The notes beneath the pieces were generated by a model that searched no databases, was not told the DNA's origin, and saw only the letters and a program-made list of their open reading frames with translations. A program made the translations under genes and the position numbers. Below, piece by piece: positions 8,832 to 15,737 of a stretch of DNA of 43,676 bases (position 1 is the stretch's first letter; the number at the start of each line of letters is the position of its first letter). The stretch is from Planctomicrobium piriforme (GTDB lineage: Bacteria > Planctomycetota > Planctomycetia > Pirellulales > UBA1268), in the NCBI GenBank assembly GCA_945869735.1, contig CAMBPQ010000023.1, positions 1-43,676 on the forward strand, given 5' to 3'.

Positions 8832-10069
8832 CAGGCACCTTTCCCATTCTTGTTGTGTTGATCCACCAGCAGGTCACGCGCCTGCCGGGCGACAATCAGT
8901 TCTTCATTCGTGGGGATCACCCACACGGCGACTCGCGACGAGGCAGCGTGGATCGAACGCTCGCCGGATGCCTTGGCCCCGTTCTTCACGGGGTCGATCA
9001 CGATTCCGAGCTCCTCGAGGCCTGCGAGTGTCTCGGCCCGCGTGAGCGGCGAGTTCTCACCGATGCCCCCCGCGAAGCCGATGGCGTTGAGGCCGCCGAG
9101 TTCCACGATGCCCCCGCCGAGCCAGTGCCGGATCGACGCCACATACACGTCGATCGCCGTCCGGGCCCGCTCGCTGCCCGCCGCGGCCGCATCCTCGAGG
9201 TCGCGCATGTCGCCCGACGTGCCTGACATGCCGGCCAGGCCGGCCTGGCCGGCGAGTTCGTCGAGCAGGTCCTCGAATCCGCGGCCGGTCTGCTTCGCCA
9301 TGTGAAGCAAGGCGAAGGGATCGAAGTCGCCGGCCCGATTGTTCTGGGGCAAACCCGACTGCGGGCTCATTCCCATCGATGTTCCCACGCTCTTGCCATC
9401 CCTGATCCAACAGACGCTGCTCGAGCCACCGAGGTGGCAGGAGATCGCCCGCAGAGGCTTCGCCTCCGATGGCACGAGTGCCCCGAGTCGCTCCGCCACG
9501 AAGCGATGACTCGCTCCGTGGAAGCCCCAACGTCGCACGAGATGCTTCTCGGCCCAGTCGGTCGGCACCGCGTAACGTGCGTTTCTGTCGGGAATAGTCG
9601 CGTGGAACCCCGTCTCGAATGACGCGACCAGCGGCACGCCCGGCATCCGTTCCCCGAGCAACCGCATCGCCCGCACATAGGGCGGGTTATGTGCCGGGGC
9701 CACGGCGGCCATCTCCTCCATGGCGGTGAGGACGTTCGGGCCAACCCGCACGACGCCGCTCACGCGGCCGCCATGCACGGCTTTGAAGCCCACCGCCGCC
9801 ACCTCGTCGACGCTCGTCAGAGGTCCGCCCTCGGCCGTCAGTTGCTCGAGCGCCGCCTGGAGGGCGACGGCGTGGTCGGGCACCGGCATCACAGCCTCGA
9901 GCGCACGGCCACCGGCGGTCGAAAAGACACGGCTTTCCCTAGCGCCGATCCGCTCAACGCCACCGCGGGCCAATTCCCGCTCGGCACCGGCTTCGCCCGC
10001 CCTTTCGGGCAGGTCGAAGAGCCGGTACTTGAAGCTCGTGGACCCGAGATTTGCGACGAGGATTTTCAT
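8831..10069 (-). CDS. ackA: Acetate/propionate-type kinase of the microcompartment pathway
   Basis: Acyl-phosphate kinase of the ASKHA fold, 412 residues. Family features: phosphate loop NLGSTSFKYRLFD at the N-terminus, AVHGGRVSG, SFETGFHATIP, RWGFHGASHRFV and CHLGGSSSVC. It would transfer phosphate from an acyl-phosphate (lactyl-phosphate in the inferred pathway) to ADP, the ATP-yielding step. The segment equivalent to the MGTRSGDIDP of acetate kinases reads LPQNNRAGDFDP, a substitution near the active site that could reflect a substrate other than acetate. The start at MKILVANLG was chosen because the fold begins there; an upstream in-frame start adds eight unrelated residues. It lies 82 bases after the second BMC-H gene. 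Confidence 0.93.
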   Translation of the reverse strand: MKILVANLGSTSFKYRLFDLPERAGEAGAERELARGGVERIGARESRVFSTAGGRALEAVMPVPDHAVALQAALEQLTAEGGPLTSVDEVAAVGFKAVHGGRVSGVVRVGPNVLTAMEEMAAVAPAHNPPYVRAMRLLGERMPGVPLVASFETGFHATIPDRNARYAVPTDWAEKHLVRRWGFHGASHRFVAERLGALVPSEAKPLRAISCHLGGSSSVCWIRDGKSVGTSMGMSPQSGLPQNNRAGDFDPFALLHMAKQTGRGFEDLLDELAGQAGLAGMSGTSGDMRDLEDAAAAGSERARTAIDVYVASIRHWLGGGIVELGGLNAIGFAGGIGENSPLTRAETLAGLEELGIVIDPVKNGAKASGERSIHAASSRVAVWVIPTNEELIVARQARDLLVDQHNKNGKGA

Positions 10070-10151
10070 GGTTGAAGCCGTCCGCACGCCCAACGCTTGC
10101 GGTTCGGAACTGCCTGGGGCGGGATGTGTCGATCCGTCTCCAACACCTGAA

Positions 10152-10421
10152 TCACGAGAAAAATGACGCCACGAGAGTGTCGGCCGGACGCGGAATCACG
10201 TGGCTGGCGATGAGTTCGCCGACCTGCTGAGCCGCGTTGGCACCGGCCTCGACGGCCGCACGCACGCTGCCCACGTCACCCTGCACGACCGTCGCCACGT
10301 AGGCGTTGCCGATGCTTACCCGCTTGAGGATCTTCACGTTGGCCGCCTTGGCCATTGCGTCGGTGGCCTCGATGAGGCCCACGAGTCCCTTGGTCTCCAG
10401 TAGCCCGATTGCCGTATTCAT
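10152..10421 (-). CDS. BMC-H shell hexamer protein
   Basis: Single-domain BMC-H protein, 89 residues: MNTAIGLLETKGLVGLIEAT, then KILKRVSIGNAYVATVVQGDVG and a C-terminal VIPRPAD. These are the usual pattern of a facet-forming hexamer with the pore loop near SIGNA. It is one of two hexamer paralogues. The start was placed at 10421 because GAAGGA lies six bases upstream and the domain begins there. The same frame runs further upstream to 10691, but through antisense sequence of the neighbouring BMC-H gene. The 92 bases before it are strikingly AT-rich and pyrimidine-rich in the mRNA sense compared with the rest of the operon. Confidence 0.95.
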   Translation of the reverse strand: MNTAIGLLETKGLVGLIEATDAMAKAANVKILKRVSIGNAYVATVVQGDVGSVRAAVEAGANAAQQVGELIASHVIPRPADTLVASFFS

Positions 10422-10513
10422 CTGATGTCCTTCGAGAGAGAAATGAAACGTGTGAAAGAAACGAAACTGGTCAATAAAGTGAAGAAAACAAGCTTTCTTG
10501 ATCCATCGACCGA
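10422..10513 (-). promoter_or_regulatory. AT-rich leader between the two BMC-H genes, possible processing or internal promoter element
   Basis: In mRNA sense this stretch is T/C-rich (runs such as TTTCGTTTCTTTCAC) and contains a small hairpin, AAGAAA-6 nt-TTTCTT, at 10482-10499. It ends in a good ribosome-binding site (GAAGGA). Base composition differs sharply from the GC-rich surroundings. It could be an internal promoter, an RNase-processing site or a translation enhancer that raises shell-protein output. No clear -35/-10 pair is visible, so the role is inferred. Confidence 0.35.
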
Positions 10514-10798
10514 TCAGCCGCTCACGGGCAGCACGACCTGCAGGTCCTCGTGTGGACGCGCGATCACCTGCACGCTCACGACCTCGCCGATCCGGCCGCC
10601 GGCCGCTGCACCCGCGTCGGTCGCCGCCTTCACCGCAGCCACATCGCCCGACACAAAGGCCGTGACGAGTCCGCTGCCGATTTTGTCCCAACCCATGAAG
10701 GTGACGTTTGCCGCCTTCATCATCGCGTCGACCGCTTCAACAAGCGTGACGAACCCCTTCACCTCGATCATGCCGAGGGCATCGACGTTCTTAGCCAT
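10514..10798 (-). CDS. BMC-H shell hexamer protein
   Basis: BMC-H facet protein of 94 residues from this start: [20 protein letters not shown], a pore-loop region [20 protein letters not shown], and a C-terminal VIARPHEDL. The start at 10798 gives the standard length, with AGGAG about 11 bases upstream. The frame is open without a stop back to an ATG at 10954, which overlaps the pduL stop (ATGA) and has GAGG seven bases upstream. That start would add a 52-residue basic, Ala/Gly-rich N-terminal extension beginning [11 protein letters not shown] kept the short form because single-domain hexamers rarely carry such a tail, but the coupling geometry makes the long form a real alternative. Confidence 0.9.
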   Translation of the reverse strand: MAKNVDALGMIEVKGFVTLVEAVDAMMKAANVTFMGWDKIGSGLVTAFVSGDVAAVKAATDAGAAAGGRIGEVVSVQVIARPHEDLQVVLPVSG

Positions 10799-10950
10799 CT
10801 GTTGCACCGCTCCTGTCTCGAACAACCAACCAGCCTTGGCGGGGCCGCCCCCGCCGACCGCACCGGCACACGCCGGCTGAACGGTCTTGTCTTGTCGTGT
10901 CTGTGACTGCCGCGGCCGGGACGCTTTCGCCCGCGCGGCCTTCTTCTTCG

Positions 10951-11688
10951 TCATGTCTGCCTCACGAGTTCCACGCTCTCGGCGTGGTCGAGGTCGGCGG
11001 CATTGCCCTCGTCGGTGTCGATGTGCACTTCGAGTTTGCTCGTGGCATCGGCCCGCACGAGCAGGTCGCGAAACACCGTGCCGCAGGAGCCCTTGATCGC
11101 CAGACTCATGCGGTCGCCGTTCCTGACGCCGAAATGGTCGGCGTCGGCGAAGCTCATGTGCACGTGCCGTTCCGCTCGGATCACGCCCTCGCCAAGTTCG
11201 ATGGCACCGGCGGGGCCCACGAGGACGCAGCCCGGGGTGCCCGTGATCTTGCCGCTGGCACGAACGGGTAGATCGATGCCGAGGGAAATGCCGTCGGTAA
11301 ACGCGAGTTCGACCTGCGAAGCCTTGCGGGTGGGCCCAAGCACGCGGACCGTCGGCAGCATTTTTCGTTTGGGCCCCACGAGCATTACCGTCTCCTCGGC
11401 GGCATAGAAGCCGTCCTGATAGAGATCCTTCATTGGCGTAAGGTTTCGGCCTGCACCGAACAGCTTTTCGACGTGCTCGTCGGTGAGGTGGCAGTGACGG
11501 GCCGAGATACTCACCACGAGCTTCGGTTCGGCATGTCGCGAGGTGGCGGTGGCCTGTGAAGGAGGAACGCCGGAAGATGCCAGCACGATCTCACGCACGA
11601 TCCGTTCTACCGACGTGCGGTCAAAACTTGTGAATGGGGAGGCGAGCGTGGTCATGGTGGTCATAGAGGTCATGGTGGCGATGGTCAT
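10951..11688 (-). CDS. pduL: PduL-type phosphate acyltransferase with N-terminal encapsulation peptide
   Basis: Phosphotransacylase of the PduL (not Pta) family, 245 residues. It has two PduL half-domains with the zinc-ligand signatures RHCHLT (H65, H67) and RHVHMS (H175, H177). In the inferred pathway it converts lactyl-CoA and phosphate to lactyl-phosphate and frees CoA inside the shell. The N-terminus is Met/Thr-rich (ATGACC repeats), then residues 22-36 ([15 protein letters not shown]) form an amphipathic helix like known encapsulation peptides, joined by a Ser/Thr/Ala linker to the fold near 56. The start overlaps the deoR stop by four bases (ATGA); several later in-frame Met codons (6, 9, 12) are possible starts. 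No Shine-Dalgarno is visible, consistent with coupling. Confidence 0.95.
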   Translation of the reverse strand: MTIATMTSMTTMTTLASPFTSFDRTSVERIVREIVLASSGVPPSQATATSRHAEPKLVVSISARHCHLTDEHVEKLFGAGRNLTPMKDLYQDGFYAAEETVMLVGPKRKMLPTVRVLGPTRKASQVELAFTDGISLGIDLPVRASGKITGTPGCVLVGPAGAIELGEGVIRAERHVHMSFADADHFGVRNGDRMSLAIKGSCGTVFRDLLVRADATSKLEVHIDTDEGNAADLDHAESVELVRQT

Positions 11689-12506
11689 ACAGGGTGACGT
11701 CGTGTCGGAATGGGGCCGGGAAGCCGCTGGGCCTCATCGCCCTCGGGAATCTGGGTCACGATCAGTTCGGAACCGGCGGCGGCGATTTTCTGCCGCCATG
11801 CCTCGGGCAGTCCCTCGTCGGACACATACATGTCGATGGCATCGAGTCCGGAGACGAGCGTCAGGCTCTTGTGCCCGAACTTGGAACTATCGGCCACGAC
11901 GATCACTCGGCCCGCAGCCTTGAGCATGGCCTGCTCTGTTTCAGCAAGCAGAAGATGGGCGTTGAACAGGCCCTCGTCGGCGATGCCGGCGGCCGACAGC
12001 ACCGTGGTGGTCACATGCAGACGGCCCAGCAGTTCATTGGCGTACGGCCCGAGGCAGACGCCTGTCCGCGGCGAGACGTAGCCGCCGAGCAGCACGAGGT
12101 CGGATCGCGATTCCGATGCGAAAAGGTTGGCGACGGGAAGGCTGTTGGTGACGACCTGGAGCGACCGGCCCACAAGAAGCCTCGCGACCTCGTAGGTGGT
12201 CGTGCCACCGTCGAGGAGGACAGTCTCCCCGTCGCCGATGATCGCGGCAGCCCGGACGGCGATCGCCCGCTTGGCAGCCCAGTTGGCTGGCTGCCGTTCG
12301 TCAAACTCGGCCAGTCGTGGCCTGCCGCCGGCATACAGCACGCCGCCATGAGTCCGCCGCGCGGTTCCCTGCTCCTCGAGAGCGTCCAAATCACGGCGGA
12401 CCGTGGATTCGGAAACGCCGAGTTCCCGGACCAACTCCTCGAGCGGAGCAAAGCCGCGGACGCGGATGAGGTCGAGCAAGCGGCTGCGACGTTCGTGATT
12501 CTGCAC
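11685..12506 (-). CDS. DeoR-family transcriptional regulator of the microcompartment operon
   Basis: 273 residues. The N-terminal winged helix has the DeoR signature [19 protein letters not shown] (about 29-47) followed by RTHGGVLY. The C-terminal sugar-phosphate-sensing domain has [15 protein letters not shown] and the late [13 protein letters not shown]. Regulators of this class respond to phosphorylated sugars, fitting control by fuculose- or rhamnulose-phosphate. It is the first gene of the operon, so it probably regulates its own transcript. The start is GTG, chosen because AAGGAAG lies about five bases upstream and the helix-turn-helix spacing is right. The stop overlaps the start of pduL. 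Confidence 0.94.
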   Translation of the reverse strand: MQNHERRSRLLDLIRVRGFAPLEELVRELGVSESTVRRDLDALEEQGTARRTHGGVLYAGGRPRLAEFDERQPANWAAKRAIAVRAAAIIGDGETVLLDGGTTTYEVARLLVGRSLQVVTNSLPVANLFASESRSDLVLLGGYVSPRTGVCLGPYANELLGRLHVTTTVLSAAGIADEGLFNAHLLLAETEQAMLKAAGRVIVVADSSKFGHKSLTLVSGLDAIDMYVSDEGLPEAWRQKIAAAGSELIVTQIPEGDEAQRLPGPIPTRRHPV

Positions 12507-12559
12507 GGTTTCTTCCTTTTATCCTTCAGCAGTATGCACGAACAGCGATAGGTTTCAAT

Positions 12560-12613
12560 CTTATAACGTGACGAAAATCGTTCAAAGTGGTGAAAAAAAG
12601 TGGAAATCCACTT
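12560..12613 (-). promoter_or_regulatory. Candidate promoter and operator of the microcompartment operon
   Basis: This is the most AT-rich stretch upstream of deoR. On the minus strand a TATAAG -10-like hexamer occupies 12565-12560. No good -35 lies at the standard spacing (the nearest TTGAAC is 14 bases away). A perfect inverted repeat AAGTGG-AAAT-CCACTT spans 12598-12613, and AAAGTGG recurs directly at 12584-12590. These repeats would lie about 30-60 bases upstream of transcription start, a plausible DeoR-type operator. The binding is inferred. Confidence 0.45.
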
Positions 12614-12647
12614 ATCAACAGTCAGTTTCTGATGGAAAAGGGTGCTG

Positions 12648-12805
12648 AAGCGCATTCGACTTTGACGGTTCGCCGGCTCGGGGGCGGCAAAAGTCTCGTC
12701 GCTATCGGCCGCGGCGGCCCGACGCTCCTCGAGCGTTCGCCGACCCCCGTGCCTCCCTCCTCTAAGGTGCTATCTCGCCGCTTCACCACAGGCAGATGGG
12801 CGCTA
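12648..12805 (+). repeat. Dispersed ~150-bp MITE-like repeat, copy B
   Basis: Nearly full-length copy of the repeat with left end GCGCATTCGAC, core GGCGGCAAAAGTCTCGTCG (about 12683-12701), hairpin ACGCTC-CTC-GAGCGT and right end GCAGATGGGCGCTAG. It fills the space between the microcompartment promoter and the divergent acetyltransferase gene. Confidence 0.8.
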
Positions 12806-12819
12806 GAATCGTCACGCTT

Positions 12820-13329
12820 ATGGGCACTATTCGTCACACGTTCGAGCTTGGATGCCGCAGCGGCCCGGATGATTCGTGGCTGGATATCACCAAGCGGTCA
12901 GCGATCTCGATCGAGTCGTTGGATGTCCACCGCGATGCTGTGATGGTCCGAGTCCTCGTCACCGCCTGCCGAATCAGCCGGCAGGGAATGGCCGGGAAAC
13001 TGACCGCGGCGGGCCTTCTCGGCGAGTGCACATCTCGGCCGGGCCGGAACGTGTCGGCGTGGCTCGCTCGGGCCGACACAATCGATCCGGCAGGGCTGGT
13101 CACCCTGACGGTGGTCACGGTCGGGGTAAAGCGTCGGTTCTCGATCGGTTGGCTTCTCGTCGCTCCGGCTGCCCGCCGCCGTGGCGTCGCCACGGAGCTG
13201 GTCCGTCATGTCCTCGTTCAGGCCCAAGCGGCAGGGGCCTCAGAGGTCCACGTCGAGACGCTGGAGAGTTGGACCGATGCCGATGCGTTTTGGCAAAACC
13301 TGGCCGCCCGATTTACGCCGGAGGGGTGA
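12820..13329 (+). CDS. GNAT-family N-acetyltransferase
   Basis: 169 residues. The acetyl-CoA-binding motif A is clear near the C-terminus: LLVAPAARRRGVATELVRHV, followed by a helix and ASEVHVETLESWTDADAFW, where GNAT proteins place the later strands and the substrate-contacting segment. The N-terminal half is poorly conserved and does not show the substrate. The start at 12820 was preferred because an earlier in-frame ATG (12796) lies within the dispersed repeat; neither has a Shine-Dalgarno. It is divergent from the microcompartment operon and 75 bases before a membrane-protein gene on the same strand. Confidence 0.8.
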   Translation: MGTIRHTFELGCRSGPDDSWLDITKRSAISIESLDVHRDAVMVRVLVTACRISRQGMAGKLTAAGLLGECTSRPGRNVSAWLARADTIDPAGLVTLTVVTVGVKRRFSIGWLLVAPAARRRGVATELVRHVLVQAQAAGASEVHVETLESWTDADAFWQNLAARFTPEG

Positions 13330-13404
13330 TATGCTGAGTGAGGGTGACGATCCGCCGGCGGCATCGGCCACGGCCCGCCACCATCTTGTCATCGAGGATC
13401 CATC

Positions 13405-13923
13405 ATGGCGGAATCACCACGGCAGCAGTTCGACCAGGATATCGACAACGTGCGGTCGCTCCACGAAGGCCTTGTCCGCGGCGCTGGTGGCACGCCGGGG
13501 GGCACGTGGCTCTTTTTCACGGGACTCGTGCTCGCTGCGGCTGGATTGTGGTTTTTTCTGGGCAATGTCCACGTGATGACGAATGCCTTCGGAATGGTCT
13601 CTGGGTTATTTAGTCGTGGTGCGTTCGGAGGCGGTCAGGCCGCGGTCAGCACCGGCATCGTGTTTGTCCCTATTTTCTTGGGTCTTGTGCTGCTCTTCTA
13701 CGACGCGCGATGGAAGTGGGGCTGGGCGCTGTTTTATGTCGGCTTGGCGGTGATCGTCATCGAGATCCTGAGCCGTATTCAATTCCACATGGACATCAGG
13801 ACGAGCAATCTTCTGCTCATGTTGGGCATGATCGCGGCCGGCATCGGGATGATGCTGCGGAGTTTTCGCGACCTGTCGCCAGCCGGCCCACCGCCAGATG
13901 CCGGTGGACGAAACAAGGCCTAA
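13405..13923 (+). CDS. Four-helix membrane protein of unknown function
   Basis: 172 residues. A hydrophilic N-terminus (about 33 residues) is followed by four predicted transmembrane helices at roughly 34-53, 78-96, 102-120 and 128-146 (for example VSTGIVFVPIFLGLVLLFY), then a short Pro/Gly-rich cytoplasmic tail. I do not recognise the family. The start has GAGG seven bases upstream. It converges with the HdeD-like gene; the two stops are 25 bases apart. Confidence 0.75.
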   Translation: MAESPRQQFDQDIDNVRSLHEGLVRGAGGTPGGTWLFFTGLVLAAAGLWFFLGNVHVMTNAFGMVSGLFSRGAFGGGQAAVSTGIVFVPIFLGLVLLFYDARWKWGWALFYVGLAVIVIEILSRIQFHMDIRTSNLLLMLGMIAAGIGMMLRSFRDLSPAGPPPDAGGRNKA

Positions 13924-13948
13924 GTGATTTTTCTTAAAACTTCTGTGC

Positions 13949-14494
13949 TCAGCTGAGTTCGCGTTTGAGCCAGATGCCGGAGGCGAGGAAGGCCGCTCCA
14001 CTCGAGAGCAGGTTGATGCCAATCAGCGTGCCGAGGTAGACGCCTTTTTGGCCGGTCGGGCTTGTGAGCAGAATGCCGCCGAGCACGGCGGTGATCAGGC
14101 CATCGGCTAGAATCCATCCCCAGGGAAATTGTGGCGGCATGGAAAAGGCTGCCGTCAGTTTTGCAGCGGCCTCAAAGAGCAGGACCAGGCCGAGGAACGT
14201 TGCCATCGCGTGGACGCCCTCCACCGGGATCGCAAGCATCGCGGTGCCGGCAACGAGCGAGAGCGCCCCGCAGGCCAGCGTTAACCAGAACCCCCGCCAG
14301 GTGAACGTGCTGGCCGTCATGCCGAGTTGGGTCACCCCCGCTGCGATCAGTGAGCCGCCGACCATGTAGTCGACTACGGTGGATGCCACCCAGGGCGCGG
14401 CGATCGCCAGTATTCCCAGGATGGCGAGAGTGACGCCGAGCCAGAAGAGGCCCGACTTGAGCTGGGAGACCGGTCCGGAGTGGGCGTGGTCCAT
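13949..14494 (-). CDS. HdeD-like (DUF308) integral membrane protein
   Basis: 181 residues with six predicted transmembrane helices in three pairs, the architecture of HdeD/DUF308 proteins. The helices include LFWLGVTLAILGILAIAAPW, YMVGGSLIAAGVTQLG and LGLVLLFEAAAKLTAAF. HdeD in enterobacteria is linked to acid tolerance, but the wider family has no settled function. The start at MDHAHSG was chosen because GCAGGAG lies eight bases upstream; an upstream GTG would add 19 residues with no ribosome-binding site. It is the last of four same-strand genes after ileS, purN and the DinB-like gene. Confidence 0.85.
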   Translation of the reverse strand: MDHAHSGPVSQLKSGLFWLGVTLAILGILAIAAPWVASTVVDYMVGGSLIAAGVTQLGMTASTFTWRGFWLTLACGALSLVAGTAMLAIPVEGVHAMATFLGLVLLFEAAAKLTAAFSMPPQFPWGWILADGLITAVLGGILLTSPTGQKGVYLGTLIGINLLSSGAAFLASGIWLKRELS

Positions 14495-14576
14495 GGCGGG
14501 GACTCCTGCTGCGAAAAAAGGGAGGCCCGCCATGCGAGCCATTGAAGACACCGAAGTGTACCCGATCTCGATCGTG

Positions 14577-15098
14577 TCAGGCCGCGCCGAGGCCCTCCAT
14601 CCGCCGCCAGGCGCTCATCTGACCCAGGTGCATCATCATGTGACCCCCGCAGTAGAAAGTCTGCACCGAACCGATCGTGGGGAAGAGTTCTTTCATACGT
14701 CCCTCAGCCGGGTTCGGCTGATCGAACACGGCTTCCTCCGTGCTGCGGAGGGCGGCCGTGACCATGCGATGCCCTTCCAGAAAAAACGCCACGATCTCGT
14801 CTTTCACCGGATAGAGATCGCAATCAACATCGTCGACACACGTCGCGTCCTTGGAAAACCGCAGCTCGAAGCCCCCGGGGATCGACGGCGCGGGATGCCC
14901 GATGAGCCGGAGGATCTTCGGCGCGTAGAGGCTGAGGTGTCCGTAGATGAAGGACGGGTGGTTTGACTCGACGGTCGTGCCCCCCACGGAGGCGAAGCGG
15001 GCGAATCTGTCAGCGGGGACATTCTTGAGGAGGCGTTCGGCGTAGCTGAGTGAGAGCGTGAGCGTGTCGGCGATCACGTTGCCAATTGAGCGATGCAT
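14577..15098 (-). CDS. DinB-superfamily (DUF1569-like) protein
   Basis: 173 residues predicted to form the four-helix DinB bundle. Potential metal ligands are the His in SFIYGHLSLYAP and the closely spaced His of CGGHMMMHLGQMSAW, which fit the three-His site of the superfamily. Members include thiol-dependent transferases, but this one cannot be assigned a substrate. GGAG lies seven bases before the ATG. It follows purN by 27 bases and is probably in the same transcript. Confidence 0.8.
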   Translation of the reverse strand: MHRSIGNVIADTLTLSLSYAERLLKNVPADRFARFASVGGTTVESNHPSFIYGHLSLYAPKILRLIGHPAPSIPGGFELRFSKDATCVDDVDCDLYPVKDEIVAFFLEGHRMVTAALRSTEEAVFDQPNPAEGRMKELFPTIGSVQTFYCGGHMMMHLGQMSAWRRMEGLGAA

Positions 15099-15125
15099 GA
15101 GGAATCTCCGTGAAAACTACGGTGC

Positions 15126-15722
15126 TCAGGTCAAGGACCCGGAGGCGAATCGGTTGATGGCCTCCGGAAGGGCTTCGCATTCGGCGGCAAAGACACGAGC
15201 GGCGAGTGAATCGGGGGTGTCGTCTGGAAGTACGGGGATGGTCTTCTGCAGGAGGATGCGGCCGTGGTCGTATTCGCTGTCGACGAGATGCACCGTGCAT
15301 CCTGAGACGGTGCATCCCCGCGCGATCACCGCGCGGTGGACATGCATACCGTGAAACCCCCGGCCCCCAAAAGCGGGCAGGAGTGAGGGATGGATGTTGA
15401 TCACGCGGTCGGTGAAGTCAGCGGGGATTTCGACGAGGTGTAAAAATCCTGCCATCACGACGAGATCGGGGTTCGTTTTCCGACACGCCGCGAAGATGTC
15501 GGTGCTCCACTCATGGCGAGGCCGGCCCCTGGGCGGCAAAGTGCTGACAGGGATGCCCGCCGCCGCGGCGATCCGTACGCCGCGGACGTCTTCACGACTC
15601 GACACGACCGTCTCGACGGTTGCCGCGAGCTGGCCCGTCGCAATTCTCTCCAGCAAGTTGTCGAGCGTCCGGCCTGAGCCCGAGAGCAGCACGGCAAGTC
15701 GCAGCGGTGGGTGAGCGTTCAT
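15126..15722 (-). CDS. purN: Phosphoribosylglycinamide formyltransferase
   Basis: GAR transformylase, 198 residues, the usual length. It transfers the formyl group from 10-formyltetrahydrofolate to GAR, the third step of purine synthesis. Conserved features: phosphate loop LLSGSGRTLDNLL near the start, catalytic N109 and H111 in INIHPSLLPAF, and D152 in the DSEYDHGRILLQ segment, with H145 before it. The start codon lies 15 bases after ileS; no Shine-Dalgarno is visible, so it may be translated by coupling. Confidence 0.93.
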   Translation of the reverse strand: MNAHPPLRLAVLLSGSGRTLDNLLERIATGQLAATVETVVSSREDVRGVRIAAAAGIPVSTLPPRGRPRHEWSTDIFAACRKTNPDLVVMAGFLHLVEIPADFTDRVINIHPSLLPAFGGRGFHGMHVHRAVIARGCTVSGCTVHLVDSEYDHGRILLQKTIPVLPDDTPDSLAARVFAAECEALPEAINRFASGSLT

Positions 15723-15737
15723 AAAAAGGTGCGCGGC

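Noticed and set aside
3448-12506. Assignment as a propanediol (Pdu) or ethanolamine (Eut) compartment
   Set aside because: There is no diol dehydratase, ammonia lyase, glycyl-radical enzyme or B12 reactivation gene; the aldolase and dehydrogenase fit the planctomycete deoxysugar type.
12796-12819. Earlier ATG start for the GNAT protein
   Set aside because: It lies in the right end of repeat copy B and adds eight residues with no similarity to the family.
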